The position numbers and the translations under genes are program-made. This document shows positions 27,588 to 35,544 of a stretch of DNA of 56,131 nt, piece by piece. The notes beneath the pieces are model-generated. The model saw only the letters and a program-made list of their open reading frames with translations, had not been told where the DNA came from and made no database searches. The stretch is taken from the NCBI GenBank assembly GCA_003279115.1, contig QCBG01000008.1:1-56131 (forward strand), in the 5' to 3' direction. How positions within the stretch are numbered: position 1 is the first letter of the stretch; each line of letters opens with the position of its first letter. Origin of the DNA: Prochlorococcus sp. AG-347-E03. Its GTDB lineage: Bacteria; Cyanobacteriota; Cyanobacteriia; PCC-6307; Cyanobiaceae.

Positions 27588-28493
27588 TTATTTATAAATA
27601 GGAACATTAATGATTATTCTGGCATCAATTTCTCCAATCGCTGATGATTGATTTTCTTCAATATTATTAGAGTTATTTGATCTCATTTTAGGTTCGAAGC
27701 AATATGGCAAAATTGCTATTTTATATTCTTGAAGATACTTAAGGAACGTAAGACTGTTTAAATAATCAGATCTTATATTTATGACAAAATAGTTAGATTC
27801 AAAAATTTCATCGATATTTTTCTTTAATTCTGTAAAGTCATTTCCTTCACTTTCATTTATGAAAAATTCTTTTACTTTCAATTTTGTCTCGTTAATTCCA
27901 GAACTAAAATCATCTAATGGCATATCCTCAAAAGGCATATCAAGGTTTTCTTCAAAATTTTCGGAATTCAAGTTATTTTCAAAACCATCAAAAAAATCTT
28001 CTTCTGAAACAGATCGGCAGGAATTTAAATCTTCAGAGGTTATAGGAGCATACTCTATTATTTGTGTGCCAGACCTCTTTGATGAATCATATAGAATTTC
28101 AGGAATAAGAATCAGTTCAGCTTTATTGGCAACTAATCCTTTAAAATCTTTATAGATTAAATCGAAATTTTGTTTTGATTCATTTCTTCTCATTAATTCT
28201 TCTGATAAGAAGGGTAATTCATTGCTTTCTTCTTTAAATTGTTTTGATTTTGATTTGTTTTCTTTAAGCGATTCAATTGATGGGATAAGAAATAATATTG
28301 AAGTTAAAGCAGCAAAAATAATTCCTATTGAGGGGAAAAAATAATCAGATTTAGTTATCTCTTTTAAATCACTTAATTTAATAGATTTAATGTCTTCAAC
28401 TTTAATGGTTTTTGCTTTTTCAAGAAGTTCGCCAACATCAATTGTTTTGATTTTTTCTAAAAATTGTTGAAAGGTAATATTTTGATTTTTCAT
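27588..28493 (-). CDS. PilO-like alignment-complex protein
   Basis: A 301-residue bitopic inner-membrane protein. The cytoplasmic N-terminus (1-50) contains three near-repeats of about ten residues (KIKTIDVGEL, KAKTIKVEDI, KSIKLSDL). One membrane helix lies at about 53-71 (PSIGIIFAALTSILFLIPS). The periplasmic part has a coiled region (72-120), an acidic low-complexity stretch (about 160-200, rich in Glu, Asp and Phe) and an end with NYFVINIRSDYLNSLTFLKY, like the ferredoxin-like fold of PilO. The assignment relies mainly on gene order between PilN-like and PilQ. It would couple cytoplasmic PilM/PilN to the secretin. Confidence 0.72.
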   Translation of the reverse strand: MKNQNITFQQFLEKIKTIDVGELLEKAKTIKVEDIKSIKLSDLKEITKSDYFFPSIGIIFAALTSILFLIPSIESLKENKSKSKQFKEESNELPFLSEELMRRNESKQNFDLIYKDFKGLVANKAELILIPEILYDSSKRSGTQIIEYAPITSEDLNSCRSVSEEDFFDGFENNLNSENFEENLDMPFEDMPLDDFSSGINETKLKVKEFFINESEGNDFTELKKNIDEIFESNYFVINIRSDYLNSLTFLKYLQEYKIAILPYCFEPKMRSNNSNNIEENQSSAIGEIDARIIINVPIYK

Positions 28494-28499
28494 TGTTTT

Positions 28500-29252
28500 T
28501 TACCTCAGCAGCTCAAGAAGCTTAGAATAATCACTTAATTTTTTGAATTTCCCTAAATCATCGGATTCTTTTGATGATTGAATTCTCTCATTTAAAGGTA
28601 GTTGTAGAATCTTCCCTGAGATCTCTATCGCAACTGAATCAACAGGGAAAACTTGCTCTGAAAATGAAGATTCATTATTGGAAGATTGATTTATTATTCT
28701 ATTGATTTCAATTGATTCTCTGTCTATTAACTTATTCTCAAGTAGTAAAGATATAAATTTATTTGTAGAAATCAAATCACTGCTATTTGCATTTAATTTA
28801 AATCCTTCATTATCAACTAAGTAATCAAGTAATTGAACATTTTTTGGCAAACTCTCTTGGAGGTAAAATCCGAACAGATATGCAGGTGAAGGGTTGGATA
28901 ACAAAGAGGAATGTTTTTTTAATGAGTTGTACTTATTTTCTCGATCTAAATTAATTTCGTTTAAGGCATTAACTTTATCTTCATATTCAAAATGTTTTGA
29001 TTCCAGACGTTTGATATTTATGGTGGGAACCAGCCCTACAATTTCTACAAAAACTATACCTGCTAAAACAAATAGAGTAGGCATATAGAGAATTTTTTTT
29101 GTTTTAATTAATAAAACGAGATTTGGGTATGATTTGATTAAATTTAAAAATTGATCTAAATAATTTCCCTCAACAGTATTGCTGACTGATTGGTTCTTAA
29201 ATTCCCAGTCTTTTATATTTTCATAATTTTTGGCGAAATTATAATCGGTCAT
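28500..29252 (-). CDS. PilN-like alignment-complex protein
   Basis: The 250-residue protein has a short cytoplasmic N-terminus (1-50), a membrane helix at about 54-76 (LYMPTLFVLAGIVFVEIVGLV), a coiled coil (about 80-120) and a small periplasmic domain containing YLVDNEGFKLNANSSDL and VDSVAIEISGKI. This plan, and the position directly after the PilM-like gene (4 bases apart) and before the PilO-like gene (6 bases), fit PilN. Sequence similarity alone is weak, so the name rests on architecture and synteny. It should bind PilM through the N-terminal segment and dimerise with the PilO-like protein in the periplasm. Confidence 0.74.
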   Translation of the reverse strand: MTDYNFAKNYENIKDWEFKNQSVSNTVEGNYLDQFLNLIKSYPNLVLLIKTKKILYMPTLFVLAGIVFVEIVGLVPTINIKRLESKHFEYEDKVNALNEINLDRENKYNSLKKHSSLLSNPSPAYLFGFYLQESLPKNVQLLDYLVDNEGFKLNANSSDLISTNKFISLLLENKLIDRESIEINRIINQSSNNESSFSEQVFPVDSVAIEISGKILQLPLNERIQSSKESDDLGKFKKLSDYSKLLELLR

Positions 29253-29256
29253 TAAT

Positions 29257-30789
29257 TTAACTTTTGTATTTTTCTCCTCTATAAGTTAGTGACTTTGATT
29301 CTTTCTTTTTATCTGAAACTTCTTTATTTTGTGAATATTTTTGGCCCCTATAAATTTGTTCCTTTTTAGAGTCTTCCTTATTAATAATCACATCTAAATC
29401 TTTTTTGATTAAAATATCTAATGCACTGGAGAAAGAATTAAGAATAGATTTATACTTTCTAAAGCTGGAAGTTTTTTCAGGGTTTAATTTATATTTATTT
29501 GCAGGGATTTCAATAAATTCATCGTTTAATTTATTGTTTAAGGAAAGCATTTTATCAAGACCATTACCATTTAAATAAATTTTATTGTCAAACTTTAATT
29601 TGTTTTTAGAGATAATTGATTTCACAGAGCTGCTAAGTCTTGATAAGAACTGGTCATTTAAACTTTCCTTACCTGTTATGTAAACAGAGCTGCCGAAAGG
29701 AAGTCTTTCAGAGAAAAGTTCACAATTATTTCTCAGCACATAAACATTTGTAATGTAGTCCTCAACATCACAAAGAATTAATATATCTTTTTTTGACTGA
29801 TTAGAAAGGTTTTCAACTAAATGCAAGGTTGGGCAAGTTACTGTAGCTATTTCTGAACCTGTTAATGAAAGGCTGTTTATCCAAGAATCAATAATCTCTT
29901 TGTCAGCATAAACAACTCTATGATAAGAACTATTTTTATCTCCATTAACTCTTTTATATTGAATTAAAGTCTTATCTGGTAGATATGGGCTTTTGGATAA
30001 AATAACTGGATCTTCATCAGAGAAAACAATTAATTCACTATCACTAAATGATCTTGTAGTAAAAAATGAAGAACTTAGATGCAAAATTATTGGTGGATTT
30101 TTTAATTCAAAAACATTAATCATATCGGAAATCATTCTGCTAAATTCAGGAACCTTCTCAATTTTGTACTCGCCAATAAGATCACTTGGTGCATCTATTT
30201 GTACGATATCTTTAATAATGTTGGTTTTATTATTTTTTTGTAAATGAGCAAAAAATAATTTGTTGTTTATATAGAAAATCCCAAGAAAATCAACTAGTAA
30301 GAAGAGTTTTTTCTTTTGATTTGGACTTTTATTTGTTTTTAATTTATTAATTACATCAGAAAATTTAAAATTAAGATATTTTTCAAATTTATCATCATAT
30401 TTTTTTAAATCAATTTTGGAAAAATTATTTTTTATAGAAGGATTATCAGTCAAAAACTTTCTTAGACTATCTTTTGAAAAATATTTTTGCGGGTTATTAA
30501 TATTAAATTTATTGTTATTGAGTTTACTTAGAAGGGAATTCTTGATAGTAGAAAAATAGTTAAAGTTTTTCGGAAAACTAATCTTTGTAGATTTTAGATT
30601 TAAAAATGAAATTTTCTTGTTTTTAAGTTTTGACTTAGGACTTTTGGTTTTTGATTTATTTGAAGAGTTTATCTGATTCCAAATTGATTTTACTTTTGTT
30701 TTTCTACTATTTAAATTTTTCAACAAAGAATATTTTATATTATTAAATTTTTTATAAATATACTTTAAATTATTTTTCATCTTTCTCAA
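29257..30789 (-). CDS. PilM-like actin-fold protein with a TYRG-peptide tail
   Basis: A 510-residue cytoplasmic protein. The first 150 or so residues are very basic (Lys/Asn/Ser-rich) and are not part of ordinary PilM. An actin-like region follows (LFLLVDFLGIFYINNKLFF near 167-185, ILILCDVEDYITNVYVLRNN near 336-355, LPFGSSVYITGKE near 363-375 and KIYLNGNG near 405-412), which is the PilM/FtsA-like plan. The last 32 residues (479-510) contain IYRGQKY and LTYRGEKY. They match the separate 33-residue peptide encoded at 37479-37580 at 20 of 30 aligned positions by my count. Overlaps the PilP-like gene by 20 bases. PilM assignment is supported by order PilP-M-N-O-Q. Confidence 0.74.
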   Translation of the reverse strand: MRKMKNNLKYIYKKFNNIKYSLLKNLNSRKTKVKSIWNQINSSNKSKTKSPKSKLKNKKISFLNLKSTKISFPKNFNYFSTIKNSLLSKLNNNKFNINNPQKYFSKDSLRKFLTDNPSIKNNFSKIDLKKYDDKFEKYLNFKFSDVINKLKTNKSPNQKKKLFLLVDFLGIFYINNKLFFAHLQKNNKTNIIKDIVQIDAPSDLIGEYKIEKVPEFSRMISDMINVFELKNPPIILHLSSSFFTTRSFSDSELIVFSDEDPVILSKSPYLPDKTLIQYKRVNGDKNSSYHRVVYADKEIIDSWINSLSLTGSEIATVTCPTLHLVENLSNQSKKDILILCDVEDYITNVYVLRNNCELFSERLPFGSSVYITGKESLNDQFLSRLSSSVKSIISKNKLKFDNKIYLNGNGLDKMLSLNNKLNDEFIEIPANKYKLNPEKTSSFRKYKSILNSFSSALDILIKKDLDVIINKEDSKKEQIYRGQKYSQNKEVSDKKKESKSLTYRGEKYKS

Positions 30790-31243
30790 GCTTTAGAGTA
30801 TAAGTTGCACTTTGATTTGATATTTCTACTACTAAATCTTTTTCATTAATATTCGATATCTTGTAACCTCCCCCAATATTTTGATTGAGTTTGTAAGATT
30901 TGATTCCTTTAGCTGTTTGCATAAAAACAACTTTGTTTTCTCCAATTTTAGCGATCCCTTTAAAACTTATATCTGAAAAATTAATACCTGATTTACTATT
31001 TAAACTTTCACTGCCAAGAGGAGAAAATGGATTTCTAGCCCTCAACTCTTTTTTCTCAGAATCAGAAACTTTAGTTTTAGGGATCTCTTTTAATATTTGC
31101 CCATCTAATAAAGAATAATTTGTTTCTGATGCATTTTTGGGTTGTATTTTTTCAGAATTATTATGATCATATGTATAATTTTCGATCAATTCGTTAGATA
31201 AAGCAAAATTTGTATTGAAAAACAAAATAAATAAATAAATCAT
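30770..31243 (-). CDS. PilP/GspC-like periplasmic protein
   Basis: The 157-residue product starts with a hydrophobic segment (1-14, MIYLFILFFNTNFALS), a signal peptide or anchor. A disordered polar stretch follows, then RARNPFSPLG (about 70-79), and a small beta domain: FKGIAKIGENKVVFMQTAKG and YKLNQNIGGGYKISNINEKD. RNPF followed by such a domain is the hallmark of PilP and the homology region of GspC, which contact the secretin N0 domain. No lipoprotein Cys is seen. First gene of the leftward alignment operon, overlapping the PilM-like gene by 20 bases. Many cyanobacterial pilus loci are described without a PilP, so this one is notable. Confidence 0.68.
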   Translation of the reverse strand: MIYLFILFFNTNFALSNELIENYTYDHNNSEKIQPKNASETNYSLLDGQILKEIPKTKVSDSEKKELRARNPFSPLGSESLNSKSGINFSDISFKGIAKIGENKVVFMQTAKGIKSYKLNQNIGGGYKISNINEKDLVVEISNQSATYTLKLEKDEK

Positions 31244-31348
31244 ATTTCTAGAAAATTCTTTACTATACTGAGTTATTTTGGATTCATTTTAACTTCTTAC
31301 ATTCTAAACAAGGATTTGCAAAAAGGGATAACTTTTTTATGATAATTC

Positions 31349-31372
31349 ACTATATTAGTATTAACTAATAGT
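31349..31372. promoter_or_regulatory. Imperfect palindrome between the divergent pilus operons
   Basis: The 169-base gap between the PilP-like gene (leftward) and pilB (rightward) holds the sequence ACTATATTAGTATTAACTAA followed by TAGT. The arms ACTA-TTAGT and ACTAA-TAGT are mirror images around ATTA with two unpaired bases. Its place between two divergent operons makes it a candidate shared operator, though A+T-rich DNA yields such dyads easily. Confidence 0.35.
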
Positions 31373-31412
31373 AAATTTAGTTCAACTAAGGATTTCTGAT
31401 TATTTTTTTATT

Positions 31413-33152
31413 ATGAATAGCGATCTTAAAGAAAATAAAGTTGAAGAAACAAATATAAAAAAAATAAAAGAAATTCTATCCTCAGATCGCGGAGTAAATG
31501 CTGGAATTGTTTTTATTTCAGAAGCTCAAAACAAAGTTATATTTGGGGCAATGAATCCAATCTACAGTAAAGTTTTGGAGATTGTTGATGAAATAAAAGA
31601 AAAATTTTCTATTGAAGTTGAAGTTAAGCAAATAACAACCGAAGAATGGGAAAAATGGAATACGGAAGAAATACAACAAACAAAAACAAATGAATTAAAT
31701 AACTCTAATAAAGTTTTGCCTGAAGAAAAATTAGAAAATAATGAATTTAAAGAAGCTATTAAGCTAAAAGATAAAGAAATAGATGATACATCCTTGCAGA
31801 ATTCTGATAAAAAACCAAAATCTCTTCTGCAAGAAATCATTAGTAATGAACTCTCTAATAATTTAAAAGATAAACAAGATGATAAATTTGATTTTTTTGA
31901 ATTAGATGAAAATCCTGAGGAAGATGAAGAGCTTGATATTATTGAAGATTCGGAACTTGAAGATGCTGATGATCCTGTTATTAAAGCTGCTGGATCGATA
32001 TTGTCAACTTGTTCACGGCTAAAGGCTTCAGATATTCATGCAGAACCGTTAGAAGATAGAATGAGGATTAGATATCGTATTGATGGAGTTTTAAAAGAGG
32101 TATATTCTTTGCCCAAGGCAAAGTCTAGAGCAATTACAAGTCGAATCAAGGTTATGAGTAAACTTGATATAGCGGAAAAAAGGCTACCTCAGGATGGAAG
32201 GATAAGATGCCGAATTAATGATGTAATTTCTGATTTTCGTGTAAGTACTCTCCCTGGGAAATGGGGTGAAAAAATTGTTCTAAGAGCTCTTCAGTCCGAC
32301 TCATCAATGTTGGATCTTGACAAGTTAATATCATCAAAAAGTGAACTATCCATGGTTCGTGATATGGGTAGTTCACCATATGGGATTTTTATTGTAGTCG
32401 GTCCTACAGGTAGTGGTAAATCTACAACACTTTACTCGATATTAAATGAGAGAAATACACCTGATGTAAACATAAGTACAGTTGAGGACCCTGTTGAATA
32501 CACATTAGACGGTATTCATCAGGTTCAGGTTATTAGAGAAAAAGGCTTAGATTTTTCTCGAGCTTTGAGATCATTGATGAGACAGGATCCTGATATTATA
32601 TTGGTTGGAGAAACTCGAGATAAAGAAACAGCTCAAACTGCTATGGAAGCTGCATTAACAGGTCATATGGTTTTTACTACTCTTCACGCAAATGATACGG
32701 CAACAGCAATAACTCGTCTAAGTGAAATGGGAATCCCTCCTTATCTGGTAGGTTCTTCAGTAATTGGAGTTATGGCCCAAAGACTAATTAGAAAGATATG
32801 CCCAAAATGTTCAACTACTCGTCAAGTTGATAAAGAAAAAGATCATCTTGCTTTTGAACATAATATCAGCACATTAAAAGAAGCTAATGTTGTCGATCTT
32901 TCCAATAATAGTGAGAATTTATGCCCTGTATGTAACGGCACTGGATATAAAGGTAGGTTAGGTCTATATGAAGTGATGAAAGTTAATGATCCCATAAGAG
33001 AATTGATTATGAAGTCAAGTACTGCTGACGTAATAAGATCATGTGCCTCCGATCATGGAGTAAAAAGTTTGCTGAGTTATGGGTTAGACTTAGTTAAGGA
33101 TGGCTTAACTACCATAGAAGAAGTAGAAAGAGTTTGTTTACTTAATGATTGA
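31413..33152 (+). CDS. pilB: Pilus extension ATPase PilB (GspE family)
   Basis: The 579-residue cytoplasmic hexameric motor powers pilus extension. An N-terminal regulatory domain (1-75) and an acidic linker (about 85-185) precede the catalytic part. ASDIHAEP (205-212) opens the N2 domain. Walker A is GPTGSGKST (330-338), the Asp box and QVQVIREKGL follow, Walker B is LMRQDPDIILVGE (388-400), and the His box GHMVFTTLHANDT comes next. The zinc site CPKC ... CPVCNGTGYKGR lies in the C-terminal part and is diagnostic of GspE/PilB and absent in PilT. First gene of the pilB-pilT-pilC operon; its end overlaps pilT by 8 bases. Confidence 0.96.
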   Translation: MNSDLKENKVEETNIKKIKEILSSDRGVNAGIVFISEAQNKVIFGAMNPIYSKVLEIVDEIKEKFSIEVEVKQITTEEWEKWNTEEIQQTKTNELNNSNKVLPEEKLENNEFKEAIKLKDKEIDDTSLQNSDKKPKSLLQEIISNELSNNLKDKQDDKFDFFELDENPEEDEELDIIEDSELEDADDPVIKAAGSILSTCSRLKASDIHAEPLEDRMRIRYRIDGVLKEVYSLPKAKSRAITSRIKVMSKLDIAEKRLPQDGRIRCRINDVISDFRVSTLPGKWGEKIVLRALQSDSSMLDLDKLISSKSELSMVRDMGSSPYGIFIVVGPTGSGKSTTLYSILNERNTPDVNISTVEDPVEYTLDGIHQVQVIREKGLDFSRALRSLMRQDPDIILVGETRDKETAQTAMEAALTGHMVFTTLHANDTATAITRLSEMGIPPYLVGSSVIGVMAQRLIRKICPKCSTTRQVDKEKDHLAFEHNISTLKEANVVDLSNNSENLCPVCNGTGYKGRLGLYEVMKVNDPIRELIMKSSTADVIRSCASDHGVKSLLSYGLDLVKDGLTTIEEVERVCLLND

Positions 33153-34245
33153 TAAAATGACATCTCAAAACTTGATAATTACAAATTTAATGTCTGATCT
33201 AGTTCGCAGAAATGGATCAGATTTACACTTAACTGGTGATACAGTTCCCTATTTCAGAGTTCAAGGCTCAATATTACCTGCAAGTGAATCAATATATAAA
33301 GAAGAGAATTTGATATCTGATTTGAAAATAATTCTTGGTGAAGATAAATTAAATGTATTTTTTAATGAAAAGGAACTGGATTGCAGCTACGGACTTGCCG
33401 GTGTAGCAAGATTCAGATTAAATATTTTCTTTGATCGAGGAAAAGTTTCTTGTGTAATGAGAGCTCTAAATACAGATATTCCAAGTTTCTCTCAAATTGG
33501 ACTTCCTGACAGTGTTCAACAATTATTGCAAAGACCAAGAGGTTTAATGTTAGTTACTGGACCAACCGGATCAGGGAAAACTACAACTCTAGCTAGTTCA
33601 ATAGATTGGATTAACGCTAATAATGCTCACCATATCTTAACTATTGAAGACCCAATTGAATTTGTTTTTGAAAATAAAAACTGCCTCGTAAGGCAGAGAG
33701 AAGTTGGAGAAGATACTAAATCATTCTCAAAGGCTTTAAGATCAGCTCTCAGAGAAGATCCAGATATCATTTTAGTTGGTGAAATGAGAGATCTTGAAAC
33801 TATAAGCCTTGCAATAACTGCTGCAGAAACTGGACATCTAGTTATGGGAACCTTACATACTTCCTCGGCTTCTCAAACTATTGATAGAATTATTGACGTT
33901 TTCCCAACTTCTCAACAACAACAAATAAGAGTTCAATTGTCTGGATCTTTGATTGGTGTTATTTCACAAACCCTTTGTAAAACTAAAGATAACAAAAGAA
34001 CACTAGCAGCTGAAATTCTTGTAAATAATAATGCTATTGCAAATTTAATAAGAGAAGCAAAGTCTTCTCAAGTTTATTCTCAATTACAAGTTGGTGCAAA
34101 ATATGGAATGCAAACCTTAGAGCAAGCACTATCAAAAAATGTTATTCAGGGTTTGATTACAAAGGAAGAAGCCTTTTATAAATGTAATAGACCAAATGTT
34201 CTTCAGGGACTTTTAGATAATCAGGATGATGGAGATCTCGATTAA
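33145..34245 (+). CDS. pilT: Pilus retraction ATPase PilT
   Basis: The 366-residue ATPase retracts the pilus by disassembling it. NGSDLHLTGD (23-32) marks the N-terminal domain, Walker A is GPTGSGKTT (139-147), Walker B REDPDIILVGEMRD and the His box TGHLVMGTLHTSSASQTIDR. The C-terminal AIANLIREAK corresponds to the AIRNLIRE motif specific to PilT. No zinc cysteines, unlike PilB. Start is ATG at 33145 inside pilB; an alternative ATG four codons on (33157) would avoid the overlap. Presence of PilT points to a dynamic, retractable pilus, as needed for twitching or DNA uptake, and argues against a type II secretion system. Confidence 0.95.
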   Translation: MIDKMTSQNLIITNLMSDLVRRNGSDLHLTGDTVPYFRVQGSILPASESIYKEENLISDLKIILGEDKLNVFFNEKELDCSYGLAGVARFRLNIFFDRGKVSCVMRALNTDIPSFSQIGLPDSVQQLLQRPRGLMLVTGPTGSGKTTTLASSIDWINANNAHHILTIEDPIEFVFENKNCLVRQREVGEDTKSFSKALRSALREDPDIILVGEMRDLETISLAITAAETGHLVMGTLHTSSASQTIDRIIDVFPTSQQQQIRVQLSGSLIGVISQTLCKTKDNKRTLAAEILVNNNAIANLIREAKSSQVYSQLQVGAKYGMQTLEQALSKNVIQGLITKEEAFYKCNRPNVLQGLLDNQDDGDLD

Positions 34246-34253
34246 TACAAAAA

Positions 34254-35516
34254 ATGGAATATAGCTTCATCAGCGACCCTGTTCTAAGGGCTAAATTGGA
34301 AAAAGCTAGTAAATTGAGTATAGGTAAGACAGAAACTATTAATGAAGAAGAATTGAGTAAAAATCAATTGATTGCAACTGAGAATTCTATAAAAAAGAGA
34401 AGAACAAAACCAAATAAAAAATTTGAAAATTTAAAATCTAAAAGAAAAAAAAATAAAAGGAAAAGACTTAAACCTCCCTCTACCAAAACACTGGCAGTAG
34501 CAACAAAACAATTAGCTTCAATGATAAGAACAGGACTTCCTCTTTTGGAAGCATTAAATATTTTATCTGAAAGCAGTGATAATAAAACTCTTAAAGCAGT
34601 ATTTAAAGAAGCCTCAATTGGTATAAGTAGAGGCGCTACATTACAAGAAATTCTTGAAAAGCATCCAGATGTTTTTGATGATATGTATTTAGCTCTTGTA
34701 TCAGCGGGAGAAACTGCGGGCCTTCTACCAGAAGTTTTAGATAGAGAAGCAAAATTATTAGAAAGCCTCTCAAAAATAAAAGGGCAAATTCAAAGTGCTT
34801 TAACTTACCCAATAGCAATTTTCGTTTTGACTGTGATTGTAATTATTGTAATGCTTGTTTTTGTTATTCCTGTTTTTACTGATATGTATTCCTCTTCAGG
34901 TACTAAGTTGCCTGCCTTAACTCAATTTCTAGTAGATGCTTCAAATCTTATAAAAGATCCATCATTTCTTATTAAATCAATACCAGCTTTAATTGTTGGA
35001 TTTATTTTAGCTAAGAGGCAAATGAAAACTAATAAATTTATTAACTGGAAAGATTCCATGCTCCTTAAATTACCTATTACTAAAGATTTGGTGACTAAAT
35101 CATGTTTAGCTAATTTCTCCAGAACTCTTAGTTCTCTTAATTCTGCAGGGGTTCCAATATTAGAGGCTTTAATGATATCTAAACGAACATTAGGAAACAG
35201 GGTATTTCAAAGGATTGCAGATAAAATGAACACTGAGATTCAGGCGGGACAACCAATCTATAAGGTATTAGCCTTGGAAGTTAAAGTTATACCTATTATG
35301 TTCACCTCAATGTTTAGAATTGGTGAAGAAACAGGAGAATTAAGTGAGATGGTTGATAAGTTAGCAGATTTTTATGAAGATGAAGTGTCCACTAGTGTTA
35401 AATCACTTACCTCTGTCTTAGAGCCATTAATGATAGTTTTTGTCGCTATTGTTGTTGCTTTTATTCTCGTAGCCATGTATTTACCAATGTTTAATATGAT
35501 GAGTACTGTTGGTTAA
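34254..35516 (+). CDS. pilC: Inner-membrane platform protein PilC (GspF family)
   Basis: A 420-residue polytopic platform on which PilB and PilT act. After a basic N-terminal tail (about 40-75, many Lys/Arg) come two copies of the T2SSF domain. The first starts near QLASMIRTGLPLLEALNIL (88-106) and ends with a membrane helix near 190-210. The second starts near NFSRTLSSLNSAGVPILEAL (about 285-304) and ends in a helix at 390-412. Three membrane helices in all, as in the family. It starts 8 bases after pilT. The long basic tail is unusual but may bind ATPase or membrane. Confidence 0.94.
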   Translation: MEYSFISDPVLRAKLEKASKLSIGKTETINEEELSKNQLIATENSIKKRRTKPNKKFENLKSKRKKNKRKRLKPPSTKTLAVATKQLASMIRTGLPLLEALNILSESSDNKTLKAVFKEASIGISRGATLQEILEKHPDVFDDMYLALVSAGETAGLLPEVLDREAKLLESLSKIKGQIQSALTYPIAIFVLTVIVIIVMLVFVIPVFTDMYSSSGTKLPALTQFLVDASNLIKDPSFLIKSIPALIVGFILAKRQMKTNKFINWKDSMLLKLPITKDLVTKSCLANFSRTLSSLNSAGVPILEALMISKRTLGNRVFQRIADKMNTEIQAGQPIYKVLALEVKVIPIMFTSMFRIGEETGELSEMVDKLADFYEDEVSTSVKSLTSVLEPLMIVFVAIVVAFILVAMYLPMFNMMSTVG

Positions 35517-35544
35517 ACGATTTGAATTGACAAGAGTTTAAATT

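Noticed and set aside
25371..34245. Type II secretion system instead of a type IV pilus
   Set aside because: PilT with its AIANLIRE motif, PilM/N/O-like genes and a PilA-like major pilin argue for a pilus; no GspL/GspM pair is seen.
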